DNA of 64,000 nt from Marinobacter sp050379415 (GCF_050379415.1 NZ_JBNRLS010000007.1:23335-87334), one strand, 5' to 3'; counted from the stretch's first letter, positions 25,214 through 34,797 are shown. Translations and numbers: made by a program. Notes: generated from the letters alone by a model not told the origin.

Positions 25214-26496
25214 TGCTGACCGCCATCGAACAACGCATTCTGGATTGTTGTGATGAGCTCATGGGCGACACCCTGGAGCTTACCCGTGAACTGGTAAGGG
25301 GGTATAGCGTCCTCGGTCACGAGCAGAGCGCGCTGGCAACCATGGAGAGCTGGTTTCAGCGCCTGGATTTGCCGGTGGAGCGCGTGGCGCTGGATGCTCC
25401 CGGTTTCGCGGAGCATCCCCATCGCGCCCCCACCGAGTGGTCCAGTGAAGGTCGCTATAACGTCGTTTCCCGTCTTAATCCCTCCTCCAATAAACCGCAC
25501 CTGATCTTTAATGGCCACCTGGATGTGGTGCCGGCTGAGCCGACCGATATGTGGACCCGGTCACCCTGGGAGCCCTGGGAAAAGGACGGCTGGCTGTATG
25601 GTCGTGGTGCCGGCGATATGAAGGCGGGTATTGCCGCCATGGTGATGGCGGTTGAGGCCGTGCGCCGGGCCGGCGTGGAGATCGACTTCCCGTTGACGTT
25701 GCAGACGGTCATCGAGGAAGAGTGTACCGGCAATGGCGCATTGGCTTGCCTTCATCAGGGCTACACTGGCGATTTTGTGCTGATTCCCGAGCCCTTCGGT
25801 GCCCAGATCTACAGTGGCCAGGTGGGTGTGCTCTGGTTCCGCATGCGCATTGATGGGGTGCCGGCTCATGTGCTGGACACCAGGGCCGGTCGCAATGCCA
25901 TCGAGACGCTTCAGACCTACCTGCCAGCGTTCAAGGCACTGGAAGAGGAAATCAACAGCCTGCCGCGTCCCGCGCCCTACGAGGCCAAAGCCCATCCGTT
26001 CAACCTGAGCATTGGCAAAATCGAGGGCGGCAACTGGGCTTCCAGCGTGCCCGCTCACGCCATTCTGGAAGGCCGGGTTGGCTTCCCGCCGGGTATCTCG
26101 CCCGATGAAATCATGACCCGGGTGCGTCAGGTGATCGCCGACCACCACCAAGCCCTGGGTGATGGCTCTCCGGAGCCACGCGTGGAGTTCCATGGTTTTC
26201 GCTCCGAGGGCCATCTGGTGGATCTCGAGACCCCCGGCATCCGGCTGCTGTCACGGTGCCACGAGGATCTCGTGGGGGAGCCTCCGGCCCATTACCTCTC
26301 GACCTGTACTACCGACCTGCGGGCCTTTCATGTCTCCGGTGGCATCAACGGCACCTGTTATGGCCCCGTTGCCCAGCGCATCCACGGCGTGGATGAGTGT
26401 GTCGATATCGAGTCAGTTCGACAGGTGCTGACCACCTATGCCCTGTTCCTCAGCCGCTGGTCCACCGATACCGAATCTGCAAGGAGTGTGCTATGA
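25213..26496 (+). CDS. M20-family deacylase (ArgE/DapE-like)
   Basis: A 427-residue zinc hydrolase. The metal ligands are in LIFNGHLDVVPAEP, GRGAGDMKAGIAAM and TVIEEECTGNGAL, followed by a lid domain and a final conserved His near GPVAQRIHGVDECVD. Members remove acyl groups from amino acids such as N-acetylornithine and N-acetyl-diaminobutyrate. The start overlaps the CoA-transferase B stop and the stop overlaps the thiolase start, so it belongs to the same operon. This suggests an N-acylated intermediate in the pathway, or removal of a protecting group. Confidence 0.87.
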   Translation: MLTAIEQRILDCCDELMGDTLELTRELVRGYSVLGHEQSALATMESWFQRLDLPVERVALDAPGFAEHPHRAPTEWSSEGRYNVVSRLNPSSNKPHLIFNGHLDVVPAEPTDMWTRSPWEPWEKDGWLYGRGAGDMKAGIAAMVMAVEAVRRAGVEIDFPLTLQTVIEEECTGNGALACLHQGYTGDFVLIPEPFGAQIYSGQVGVLWFRMRIDGVPAHVLDTRAGRNAIETLQTYLPAFKALEEEINSLPRPAPYEAKAHPFNLSIGKIEGGNWASSVPAHAILEGRVGFPPGISPDEIMTRVRQVIADHHQALGDGSPEPRVEFHGFRSEGHLVDLETPGIRLLSRCHEDLVGEPPAHYLSTCTTDLRAFHVSGGINGTCYGPVAQRIHGVDECVDIESVRQVLTTYALFLSRWSTDTESARSVL

Positions 26497-27671
26497 ACGA
26501 CGCGTATATCGCCGACTTCGCCCGCTCGGCCTTCACCCGTGCCCATCCCCGCAAACCCGAGGTCGATGCCTGGTCCGGTCAGCGCGGCGACGTCCTGCTG
26601 GGCCAGGTAATTGATGCACTACTGGATCGCTCGGGGGTGCCGGCGACCGAGGTCGAGGATTTGAGTGTGGGCTGCGCATTGCCGGTCAAGGATCAATGGA
26701 GTTTTGGCGGCCGCTACCCCCAGTGGTTGTCCGGAGTGGGCATCCAGTGTCCGTCCCGTCAGATTGACCAGCAATGTGGGTCTGGCCTTGCCGCGCTGCG
26801 TTCCACTGCACGGGAGATCCAGGCCGGGGCGATCGAAACCGGCCTGGCCGGTGGTTACGAGAATATGTCCCGCGTCCCGATGGGCCCGAGCCTGTTCCAG
26901 GAGGGGGTGTTGACCCTCCCGGAGTCCCTGCAACAGCAAAAAGAGCTCGATCTGACGGTCGCCATGAATATGGGCCTGACCGCCGAGCGGCTGGCGCGGG
27001 AGACCAGGCTGAGCCGTGAGGAGATGGACGCCTTCGCGGTCCGTTCCCATCAACGGGCGGCCCGGGCCGAGCAGGACGGCTGGTTTGAAGGGGAACGTCT
27101 GGCACTCGGGAATCCGGCCGGTGCCCTCGTCGGCCAGGACGCCAACATCCGACCGGACACCAGCGCCGAGCGCCTCGCCGAACTCAAACCCGCATTCTCC
27201 GAGGATGGCCAGGTGACGGCCGGCAACAGTTCGCCGCTGACCTCTGGAGCCGGTGCGGCACTGCTTATGTCCGAGTCCGCGCTGAGCCGGTACGGTCTGT
27301 CGCCTATGGCCAGAATCGTGGCGATTGCCGACTGCGGCGTAACGCCCGAATGCATGGGCGCCGGCGCGGCGGTGGCGGCGGAGCGTGTACTCAAGGCAGC
27401 CGGCCTGAGCGCCGGTGATATCGGCGCCTGGGAAATCAATGAGGCGTTCAGTGCCGTGCCGCTTTACGCCATCCGTTCCCTGGACATCGACCCGGAGCGG
27501 GTAAACATCTTCGGCGGCGCCCTGGCGCTGGGACATCCATTGGGGGCGACAGGCGTTCGTCTGGCGGGCACGCTGGCGCGCACCTTGCAACACCGGAGCG
27601 AACGTTACGGATGCGCAGCGGCCTGCATCGGTGGCGGCCAGGGGATCGCGATGATTATCGAGCGGTGCTGA
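26493..27671 (+). CDS. Acetyl-CoA acetyltransferase (thiolase)
   Basis: A 392-residue thiolase that cleaves a 3-oxoacyl-CoA to acetyl-CoA and a shortened acyl-CoA, or runs in reverse. The nucleophile Cys is in IDQQCGSGLAALR, the catalytic His in GGALALGHPLGATG and the second Cys in CAAACIGGGQG. The ATG at 26493 overlaps the deacylase stop (ATGA) and has AAGGAG upstream. It ends the compact catabolic operon; 68 bases later the ABC transporter genes begin. Confidence 0.92.
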   Translation: MNDAYIADFARSAFTRAHPRKPEVDAWSGQRGDVLLGQVIDALLDRSGVPATEVEDLSVGCALPVKDQWSFGGRYPQWLSGVGIQCPSRQIDQQCGSGLAALRSTAREIQAGAIETGLAGGYENMSRVPMGPSLFQEGVLTLPESLQQQKELDLTVAMNMGLTAERLARETRLSREEMDAFAVRSHQRAARAEQDGWFEGERLALGNPAGALVGQDANIRPDTSAERLAELKPAFSEDGQVTAGNSSPLTSGAGAALLMSESALSRYGLSPMARIVAIADCGVTPECMGAGAAVAAERVLKAAGLSAGDIGAWEINEAFSAVPLYAIRSLDIDPERVNIFGGALALGHPLGATGVRLAGTLARTLQHRSERYGCAAACIGGGQGIAMIIERC

Positions 27672-27739
27672 CTTTCGCTGCCACGTGCCCACCGGATCAA
27701 GAAGACTGTGCTGCGACAACGACCAACAAGGATTAAACA

Positions 27740-28393
27740 ATGACGTCGTTTTTTGAGAATCTGTTATCTACCTTTCCGGCTTTTATGGAAGCCGCCTGGA
27801 TGACCCTTCGCCTGACCGGGGTTTCGCTGGTCCTGGCCCTGGTCATCGGACTGATCTTTGCACTGATGAAGGTCACTGGTGTCCGCTGGCTGGGCGTGAT
27901 CTACAACGGCTATGTGGGCATTATCCGCGGTACACCCCTGATTGTTCAGATCATGTGGCTGTACTTCGGTATAACCCACATCGTTGTGCTCTCGGCTTTC
28001 TGGGCCGGCACCATTGCCCTCGCCATTCACAGCGGCGCCTACATCGCCGAAATCTTCCGGGGCTGCATCCAGTCGGTGGACAAAGGGCAAATGGAGGCCG
28101 CGGAATCCCTGGGGATGAAGCGGGCTCTGGCCATGCGACGGGTGATCCTGCCCCAGGCTCTGAAACGGGCCATCCCACCGCTGGGTAACCAGTTCATCAT
28201 CGGTCTCAAAGACTCGTCGCTGGTGGCTTTCATTGGCATCACGGAAATCTTCAGCCTGTCCATGGATAACGCTGCCGTGACCTTCAAGCAGCTCGAGTTC
28301 TACACCATCGCAGGCCTGTATTACCTGGCCATGGTCGCCATGGTCACCTTCGTTCTGAGCCGCGTTGAAAACCGGATGGATACAGCCAAATGA
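27740..28393 (+). CDS. Polar amino acid ABC transporter permease
   Basis: A 217-residue inner-membrane permease of the His/Glu/Gln/Arg/opine family (HisMQ type). It has about five helices with the conserved ATPase-coupling loop EAAESLGMKRALAMRRVILPQALKRAIPP. Such permeases often act as homodimers when only one permease gene exists, as here. Its stop overlaps the ATPase start (ATGA). It lies between the thiolase and ATPase genes, which links uptake to the catabolic operon. Confidence 0.92.
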   Translation: MTSFFENLLSTFPAFMEAAWMTLRLTGVSLVLALVIGLIFALMKVTGVRWLGVIYNGYVGIIRGTPLIVQIMWLYFGITHIVVLSAFWAGTIALAIHSGAYIAEIFRGCIQSVDKGQMEAAESLGMKRALAMRRVILPQALKRAIPPLGNQFIIGLKDSSLVAFIGITEIFSLSMDNAAVTFKQLEFYTIAGLYYLAMVAMVTFVLSRVENRMDTAK

Positions 28394-29112
28394 TCAAAGT
28401 CGAGCAACTCCACAAGTACTTCGGTGACCTCCACGTTCTCAAGGGTGTTGACCTTGAGGTGGCCCCCCAGGAAGTGGTGGTCATGATCGGTGCCAGCGGG
28501 TCGGGCAAGAGTACACTGCTGCGCTGCCTCAACTTTCTCGAGATGAAGGACCAGGGGCGCATCCTCATTGATGGCAAGGAAGTGGACCCGGCCACCACAC
28601 CCTTGAACAAGGTGCGTGAGCACGTCGGTATGGTGTTCCAGCATTTCAACCTGTTCCCGCACATGACCGTGCTGGAAAACGTCATCGAAGCGCCGGTCCA
28701 CGTCAAGAAGGTCCCTCGGGCCGAGGCCCTCAAGCGCGGCCGGGAATTGCTTGAAAAGGTCGGCCTTGGCGACAAGGGCGACGTCTACCCGGAGAAGCTG
28801 TCCGGCGGGCAGAAACAGCGCGTGGCTATTGCCCGCGCTCTGGCGATGGAGCCGTCGGTCATGCTGTTCGATGAGCCCACATCCGCCCTGGATCCCGAAC
28901 TCGTGGGCGAAGTGCTTGAAGTCATGAAGAGCCTGGCCGCCGACGGCATGACCATGGTGGTGGTGACCCATGAGATGGGCTTCGCCCGGGAGGTCGCCGA
29001 CCGCGTCGTCTTCCTGGACAACGGGCAGATTGCAGAGCAGGGGGATCCGGAGACCTTCTTCAGTAATCCCCGGCACCCAAAAGCGCAACAGTTTCTCAGT
29101 CGGGTTCTGTAA
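28390..29112 (+). CDS. Polar amino acid ABC transporter ATP-binding protein
   Basis: A 240-residue GlnQ/HisP-type ATPase. Walker A is GASGSGKSTLLRCLNFLE, the signature is LSGGQKQRVAIARALA, Walker B is VMLFDEPTSALDPE, and the switch His is in VVVTHEMGFAREVAD. It overlaps the permease by four bases and is followed 3 bases later by the GNAT gene. It powers import by the permease with the binding protein encoded at 29603. Confidence 0.94.
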   Translation: MIKVEQLHKYFGDLHVLKGVDLEVAPQEVVVMIGASGSGKSTLLRCLNFLEMKDQGRILIDGKEVDPATTPLNKVREHVGMVFQHFNLFPHMTVLENVIEAPVHVKKVPRAEALKRGRELLEKVGLGDKGDVYPEKLSGGQKQRVAIARALAMEPSVMLFDEPTSALDPELVGEVLEVMKSLAADGMTMVVVTHEMGFAREVADRVVFLDNGQIAEQGDPETFFSNPRHPKAQQFLSRVL

Positions 29113-29115
29113 GCC

Positions 29116-29622
29116 ATGAGTATCGCGATCCAGGCGCTGGAACCGCGTTATATCGATCAGTTGGCGGCCTGGCACCAGGCCCAGTGGTATCACCTCGACG
29201 ACTCGGTGAACGAGGCCGTCCGTCGGAAACGGCTCGCCGAGCACTGTGACACCCGTTCGCTACCGGCCACCTTCGTTGCCCTCGAGGACGGTGAACTGGT
29301 CGGCAGCATCTGCCTGGTGGCACATGACACGTCGGATCGGCCGCAGTATTCGCCCTGGTTATCGCGAATTTTTGTGGCACCGGAACATCGAGGCAAGGGG
29401 ATCGGCAAGGCGCTGATCGACCGGGCCAAGGCGGAAATGCGTCGACAGGGCCACGACGCGCTTTACCTGATCACGGAGGATAAGGGCCCTTATTACGCCC
29501 GGATGGGCTGGATAAAAGTCGAAAACTACAAACTCAACGACCACCCAGTGGAAATCATGAAGATCTCATTGCACGGATCTTCTTCAAAGAGAGGGGAACA
29601 CAATGAAAAAACTGATCCGTAA
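29116..29622 (+). CDS. GNAT-family N-acetyltransferase
   Basis: A 168-residue acetyltransferase with the acetyl-CoA-binding motif A in SRIFVAPEHRGKGIGKALIDRAK (about residues 75-97) and a C-terminal YYARMGWIKVENYKL strand pair. It is embedded between the ABC ATPase and binding-protein genes and overlaps the latter by 20 bases, so it is part of the operon. Together with the M20 deacylase, it suggests an acetylation/deacetylation step on the imported amine or amino acid; this is inference from context. Confidence 0.87.
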   Translation: MSIAIQALEPRYIDQLAAWHQAQWYHLDDSVNEAVRRKRLAEHCDTRSLPATFVALEDGELVGSICLVAHDTSDRPQYSPWLSRIFVAPEHRGKGIGKALIDRAKAEMRRQGHDALYLITEDKGPYYARMGWIKVENYKLNDHPVEIMKISLHGSSSKRGEHNEKTDP

Positions 29623-30376
29623 CCTGATTGGGGTGACCAGTGCGCTGGTCATCGCCGCTACCATCAACGTAACGCACGTGGACACAGCGAAGGCCGCCGA
29701 TAAAGAGGTCTTCACCTACGCCATGACCGGTCTTTATCCGCCGTTCAGCTTCCGTCAAAGCGGCGATCTTGCCGGTTTTGACATGGAAGTCGGGCAGGCA
29801 CTGGCGGAGGAAATGGGTATGCAGCCCAATCCGGTCGCCAATCCCTGGCAGACCCTGATCGCGGCACTCAAGTCGGATCGCTTTGATGCCATTATCGGCA
29901 GCATGGCCATCACCGAGGAGCGCCTGAAACAGGTGAACTTCACCGATCCGTACTACAGCTCCGGGGCTCAGGTTTTCGTCAGCACCGATAACGACGAAAT
30001 CACCGAAGTTGAGGATATCCGTGGCAAGACCATCGGCGTTCTGGTTTCCAGCAGCTTCGCCAAGGCCGCTCGCGAATACAGTGACAACATCACCACTTAT
30101 ACCGACGACGTCACCGCGTTGCGGGATCTCACCGTGGGTGGTCGCGTGGACGCGGTGATCACCGATCAGCTGATCGGCGAGAATGCCATCCTGAACGCCG
30201 GGCTTGGGGTCAAGCCGCTGGGCGATCCGATCTACGTTGATGACATCGGTATTGCGGTCAACAAGGGCAACGAGGCCTTGCTTGAGAAGCTCAACCAGGC
30301 CCTGACCGCCATCAAGGCGAATGGCAAGTACGCACAGATCAGCGAGAAGTACTTCGGTCGCAATATTGCCGAGTAA
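29603..30376 (+). CDS. Polar amino acid ABC transporter substrate-binding protein
   Basis: A 257-residue periplasmic binding protein (SBP_bac_3). A signal peptide ends near TAKAAD (about residue 34). Mature features include MTGLYPPFSFR, GFDMEVGQALAEEMG, FDAIIGSMAITEERLKQVNFT and the hinge DIRGKTIGVLVSS. AGAGGGG lies upstream of the ATG. It completes an importer for a polar or cationic amino acid and ends before a bidirectional terminator. Confidence 0.93.
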   Translation: MKKLIRNLIGVTSALVIAATINVTHVDTAKAADKEVFTYAMTGLYPPFSFRQSGDLAGFDMEVGQALAEEMGMQPNPVANPWQTLIAALKSDRFDAIIGSMAITEERLKQVNFTDPYYSSGAQVFVSTDNDEITEVEDIRGKTIGVLVSSSFAKAAREYSDNITTYTDDVTALRDLTVGGRVDAVITDQLIGENAILNAGLGVKPLGDPIYVDDIGIAVNKGNEALLEKLNQALTAIKANGKYAQISEKYFGRNIAE

Positions 30377-30404
30377 CCCTTTGCCTGAGAGAGCGAAAAG
30401 CGCC

Positions 30405-30435
30405 GTCGGGTCGGGGGGAGTTACCCCGACCCGAC
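30405..30435. terminator. Bidirectional terminator between the ABC operon and gabT
   Basis: A perfect 12-bp stem (GTCGGGTCGGGG with CCCCGACCCGAC) and a 7-base loop. TTTT follows on the minus strand; CTTATT follows on the plus strand. It separates the two convergent units. Confidence 0.8.
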
Positions 30436-30439
30436 CTTA

Positions 30440-31711
30440 TTAACACAGCGCTTCAAGTGCCCCTTCAATCACATTCAGTCCTTCCTCCAGCACCGAATCT
30501 TCGACCGTGATCGGTACGAGAATACGAATGGTGTTGCCGTAAAAACCACAGGACAGCAGGATCAGGCCATGGTCACGGGCTTTGGCGCACACGGCTCCGG
30601 TGAGGGCCGGATCGGGATTGCCATTGCTGTCGAGCAGTTCGAAGGCGGCCATCGCGCCCAGGTTACGGGCATGGCCCACCTGTTCAAAGCGCTTTTCCCA
30701 GGCGGCAAACCGGTCTGCCAGTTTGTCCCCGAGTGCGGCACTGCGCTCGAGAATGTTTTCTTCCTCAATAACCTCGATGACGGCCAGCGCCGCTGCGCAG
30801 GACAGAGGGTTGCCACTGTAGGTGCCGCCCAGGGAGTTGGGGCCGGAGCCGTCCATCACTTCGGCCTTGCCAACCACCGCTGACAGCGGCATACCGTTGG
30901 CCAGGCTCTTGGCGGTGGTGAGCAGATCCGCCTCGATGCCACTGTGTTCCAGGGCGAAGAGTTTGCCGGTGCGGGCGAAACCGGACTGTACCTCATCCAC
31001 GACCAGCAGGATGCCGTGCTCATCGCAGAGCTCACGCAATGCCTTCAGGTAGGCCGGAGAGGCGATGTAGAAGCCGCCTTCACCCTGGACCGGTTCGATC
31101 ACGATGGCTGCGGTCCGGTGTGGAGCGATATCGGTCTTGAACAGGGTGCGCAGGGCTTTCAGTGACGCTTCTTCACTGACGCCGTGGATCGGATTCGGGA
31201 AGGGGGCCCGGAACACATCGCCGGGCATCGGGCCGAAATCGTTCTTGTAGGGCAGTACCTTCCCGGTCATGGCCAGGGTCATCATGGTGCGGCCGTGGAA
31301 GGCGCCATCAAAGGTGACGATTCCGGTGCGACCGGTGGCGGCCCGGGCAATCTTGATGGCGTTCTCCAGTGCCTCGGCGCCGGTATTGACCAGCATGGCC
31401 TTGCGCCTGGGGCCACGTACCGGCGCCAGCTGGCAAAGCTTCTGGCAGAGCTGGACGTAAGGCGCGTAAGAGATGACGGCGGCGCTGGTGTGCATGACCT
31501 TGTCCAGCTGCGCCCGGACGGCGTCGACAATTTTCGGGTGGCGGTGACCCAGATTGAGAACGCCAATACCGCCGGCAAAATCGATCCAGCGTTGGCCGTC
31601 GGCATCCCAGAGTTCGGCATTCCTGGCCCGATCGGCAAATTCGGTAGTGGGCGTCGCCGCGCCGAACGCGACGTATTCTTCTTTCAGGGCGTTGAGTTCT
31701 GCGTTGTTCAT
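30440..31711 (-). CDS. gabT: 4-aminobutyrate aminotransferase
   Basis: A 423-residue class III aminotransferase converting GABA and 2-oxoglutarate to succinate semialdehyde and glutamate. Conserved features are VNTGAEALENAIKIARAATG, FDGAFHGRTMMTLAMTGK, the cofactor Asp in LLVVDEVQSGFARTGKLFA and the Schiff-base Lys in LLTTAKSLANGMPLSAVVGK. It lies downstream of gabD on the minus strand (58 bases apart), so the pair forms the GABA shunt end of the catabolic region. 5-aminovalerate is a possible alternative substrate. Confidence 0.93.
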   Translation of the reverse strand: MNNAELNALKEEYVAFGAATPTTEFADRARNAELWDADGQRWIDFAGGIGVLNLGHRHPKIVDAVRAQLDKVMHTSAAVISYAPYVQLCQKLCQLAPVRGPRRKAMLVNTGAEALENAIKIARAATGRTGIVTFDGAFHGRTMMTLAMTGKVLPYKNDFGPMPGDVFRAPFPNPIHGVSEEASLKALRTLFKTDIAPHRTAAIVIEPVQGEGGFYIASPAYLKALRELCDEHGILLVVDEVQSGFARTGKLFALEHSGIEADLLTTAKSLANGMPLSAVVGKAEVMDGSGPNSLGGTYSGNPLSCAAALAVIEVIEEENILERSAALGDKLADRFAAWEKRFEQVGHARNLGAMAAFELLDSNGNPDPALTGAVCAKARDHGLILLSCGFYGNTIRILVPITVEDSVLEEGLNVIEGALEALC

Positions 31712-31769
31712 GGTGTTATCTCTTTAAGTGTCGCGTGATGTCATGCACAGGAGCCTGTCCGGGCATTCA

Positions 31770-33236
31770 TTACAGGCCGCCCAGGCAGACGTACTTGAGT
31801 TCGGTGAATTCATCCAGGCCATGGTGGGAGCCCTCGCGTCCGAGGCCGGATTCCTTCACCCCGCCAAACGGCGCCAGTTCGCTGGAGATCAGGCCTTCGT
31901 TGACCCCCACCATGCCGTACTCGAGGCCCTCGAGGGTGTGCCAGATACGCCGATAGTCGGTGGCATAGAGGTAGGCGGCCAGGCCGGAGGGGGTGTCATT
32001 GGCCATGGCAATAGCTTCCTCGGCAGTGTGAAACCGGAAGACCGGCGCCAGCGGTCCAAACGTTTCCTCGGTGGCGACGGCCATGTCAGGGGTGACATCA
32101 GCGAGCACCGTCGGGGTGAAAAAGTTGGGTCCCAGCTCATGGGGCTGACCTCCACCGGTTACCCGGGCGCCCTTGCCGACGGCGTCGTCCACATGACGTT
32201 GAACCTTGTCGATGGCGGAGCGGTTGATGAGTGGGCCGACGGCAATGCCGTCCTCCAGACCGTTGCCGACTTTCAGTTCGGCAACCCGGGTTGTCAGCTT
32301 CTCCAGAAAGGCGTCATAGACGCCGTCCTGAACCAGAAAACGGTTGGTACAGACACAGGTCTGGCCGGCATTACGGAATTTGGAGGCAATCGCTCCGTCA
32401 ACGGCGGCGTCCAGGTCGGCATCATCAAACACGATAAAAGGGGCGTTGCCACCCAGCTCCATGGCGGTTTTCTTGACCGTCGATGCGCATTGAGCCAACA
32501 GTTTCTTGCCGACGGCGGTGGAGCCGGTGAAGGACAGTTTGCGAATCCGTGGGTCGGTACTCAGAACTTCGCCCACCGCCACCGGTTCGGAAGCCGTGAC
32601 CACGTTGATCACGCCCTTCGGTATGCCGGCCTCCAGCGCCAGTCGGGCGAGAGCCAGGGCCGTCAGCGGTGTGGCCTCGGCAGGCTTGATGACTACCGTG
32701 CAGCCGGCGGCAATGGCCGGGGCGCATTTGCGGGTGATCATGGCCATGGGAAAGTTCCAGGGGGTAATGGCAGCAACCACACCCACGGGCTCGCGCATCA
32801 CCAGTATGCGTTTGTCCGGGCCCTGGCCGGGCAGGGTTTCGCCGGCCATCCGCTTGGCTTCCTCGCCGAAGAACTCGATGAACGAAGCACCATAGGTTAC
32901 TTCCCCCCGGGCTTCTGCCAGCGGCTTGCCCTGTTCCAGGGTCATCAGGCGGGCCAGGTCATCGGCATGTGCAGTAACGAGCTCGAACCACCGGCGCAGG
33001 ATGCCGGCGCGCTGCTTGGCGGGTACGCGTTTCCATGACTGACCCGAAAGCTCCGCCGCCGCAACTGCTGCGCGGGCATCGTCTGCCTTGCATTCGGCGA
33101 CCCTGGCGATGATCTCGCCGGTTGCGGGGTTGGTGACGTCAAAGCGCTCCTCGCACTGGCACCAGTGCTGGCCGATCAGGGCGGGCACCTCGTCATTCAG
33201 CACGCTGGTCAACAAAGGCGTATCTACTGGAGACAT
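31770..33236 (-). CDS. gabD: NAD(P)-dependent succinate-semialdehyde dehydrogenase
   Basis: A 488-residue aldehyde dehydrogenase that oxidises succinate semialdehyde to succinate. The catalytic Cys is in NAGQTCVCTNRFLVQDG and the general base Glu in AMELGGNAPFIVFDDAD; VVAAITPWNFPMAMITRK is the coenzyme signature. The ATG at 33236 was chosen; a longer frame to 33386 would run into the divergent regulator and lacks a ribosome site. It is first in the gabD-gabT unit and is divergent from the MocR/GabR-type regulator at 33364. Confidence 0.93.
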   Translation of the reverse strand: MSPVDTPLLTSVLNDEVPALIGQHWCQCEERFDVTNPATGEIIARVAECKADDARAAVAAAELSGQSWKRVPAKQRAGILRRWFELVTAHADDLARLMTLEQGKPLAEARGEVTYGASFIEFFGEEAKRMAGETLPGQGPDKRILVMREPVGVVAAITPWNFPMAMITRKCAPAIAAGCTVVIKPAEATPLTALALARLALEAGIPKGVINVVTASEPVAVGEVLSTDPRIRKLSFTGSTAVGKKLLAQCASTVKKTAMELGGNAPFIVFDDADLDAAVDGAIASKFRNAGQTCVCTNRFLVQDGVYDAFLEKLTTRVAELKVGNGLEDGIAVGPLINRSAIDKVQRHVDDAVGKGARVTGGGQPHELGPNFFTPTVLADVTPDMAVATEETFGPLAPVFRFHTAEEAIAMANDTPSGLAAYLYATDYRRIWHTLEGLEYGMVGVNEGLISSELAPFGGVKESGLGREGSHHGLDEFTELKYVCLGGL

Positions 33237-33363
33237 GAACCGATTCCTCTCGAAAGTAACTGGAATGCCAGGCACCCTAGCAGGTACGCTAGGGCCTGGA
33301 CATGAACCACTTTCGAGTTCAACTGGACCACTTTGATGTGGTCGATTCCGACACAGGGCCCCG

Positions 33364-34797
33364 ATGACCGAAGACCTCATCCCCAACGAACCGCTCGAGA
33401 GCCTGGTCCGCCGTTACCGGCAACAGCCGAAGAGCCTCAGCAAACAGGTCAGGGCGCAGCAGTCACTTCGCCTTCTGGTCGAGCAGGACTGGCCGTCAGG
33501 TATGAAACTGCCTTCCCACCGCCGCATCTGCAGTGCCCTGGGACTGGCGCGTAATACCCTCGCCGGAGCAATCAACACGCTGGTGGAGGAAGGGCTGCTG
33601 GTGACTGGTCATGGCCAGGGTACCTGGACCCATCGACCCCAGTCCGGATCCGTTCTGCCGGCACAACCCGCCCTGGATGGTCTTTCCGATCGAGCCCGTG
33701 AGCTGCTCAGCCAGCCGGGGGCGGCGGAGGTCCAGAGCGGCGCCTTCGTGCCCGGGATACCGGATATAGCGCAGTTCCCCATGCGTAAATGGCGCCAGCT
33801 CTATGCCAGTGTCACGGTGCCCCAGAATGCATTGCTGCTGTCATACTCCACCGGAGGCTATGGCCCGTTGAAGCGGGCTATCCGGGACTTTCTCCGCCGC
33901 TGGCGGCACTTTGACTGCGATCCCGAGCAGATCATCATCACTGAGGGCACTCATAATGGTCTGGAACTCTGTGCCCTGGCGCTGGCAGATACCGGCGACC
34001 GGGTGGTGATGGAGTCGCCCTGCTACTGGGGTGCGCGAAATGTATTCACGGCCTGCGGGCTTACGCTTGAGATGTTGCCCTGGTATCCCGGTGTGGGGTA
34101 CAGGGGCGAGGTGCAGCCGTCGCCGAAATTGCTGTATCTCACCGGGTCCCAGCATTACCCGCTCAGTGTGCCTACCTCGCGGTCGGACAAGGAGGCCCTG
34201 TCGCAGCGCCTGTCACCGGACTACATCATCGAGGACGATTATGAATTCAACGGCCAGCGCGATACCCGGCTGGTCTTCGATCCGCGTTCGCAGAAGCACA
34301 TCCTCGCAGGCTCTTTCTCCAAGCTGTTGTTTCCCGGGTTACGGTTGGGCTACCTCGTGGTTCCGCACCACCTGGCGCCCACCATCAGTCGGCTGCGCAG
34401 TGAGGTTTTCCGTGAGGGGCGAATGCTGGATCAGGCCGTGCTCGCGACCTTTATCGCCAATGGCGATCTGGATCTGTGGTATCAGCGCATCCAGAAAGAA
34501 TATCTGGCCAGACAACAGGTAATGCACGATCAGCTCCGCCAGGTGCCTGCTATTACGCAGCTGTCTGCCCCCAGCCATGCGATCAGTCTTTGTGCCCAGT
34601 TTTCGGACTCGGTGGATGACCTTTTGGTCACCAGACAGTTATTCCGGGAACATTTCATTGTCAAACCGCTAAGTGCCGTTTGTGCACCGGAAGACAGGCG
34701 CCGCGGGTTGATCATGGGGGTGGGCATGCTGAACCGCGAATCTTTGAGAAAAGAGGCCATCCGATTCAGGGAAGCCCTGAAGCGACTGACCCTTTGA
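33364..34797 (+). CDS. MocR/GabR-type regulator (GntR DNA-binding domain fused to aminotransferase fold)
   Basis: A 477-residue fusion protein. The N-terminal winged helix (about residues 22-90, QVRAQQSLRLLVEQDWPSG through NTLAGAINTLVEEGLLVTGHG) is of the GntR type. The rest is a class I aminotransferase fold with the PLP Lys retained in LAGSFSKLLFPGLRLGYL. In GabR the PLP-GABA adduct changes DNA binding and activates gabTD. It is divergent from gabD with 127 bases between starts, which is the expected layout for a GABA-responsive activator. Confidence 0.9.
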   Translation: MTEDLIPNEPLESLVRRYRQQPKSLSKQVRAQQSLRLLVEQDWPSGMKLPSHRRICSALGLARNTLAGAINTLVEEGLLVTGHGQGTWTHRPQSGSVLPAQPALDGLSDRARELLSQPGAAEVQSGAFVPGIPDIAQFPMRKWRQLYASVTVPQNALLLSYSTGGYGPLKRAIRDFLRRWRHFDCDPEQIIITEGTHNGLELCALALADTGDRVVMESPCYWGARNVFTACGLTLEMLPWYPGVGYRGEVQPSPKLLYLTGSQHYPLSVPTSRSDKEALSQRLSPDYIIEDDYEFNGQRDTRLVFDPRSQKHILAGSFSKLLFPGLRLGYLVVPHHLAPTISRLRSEVFREGRMLDQAVLATFIANGDLDLWYQRIQKEYLARQQVMHDQLRQVPAITQLSAPSHAISLCAQFSDSVDDLLVTRQLFREHFIVKPLSAVCAPEDRRRGLIMGVGMLNRESLRKEAIRFREALKRLTL

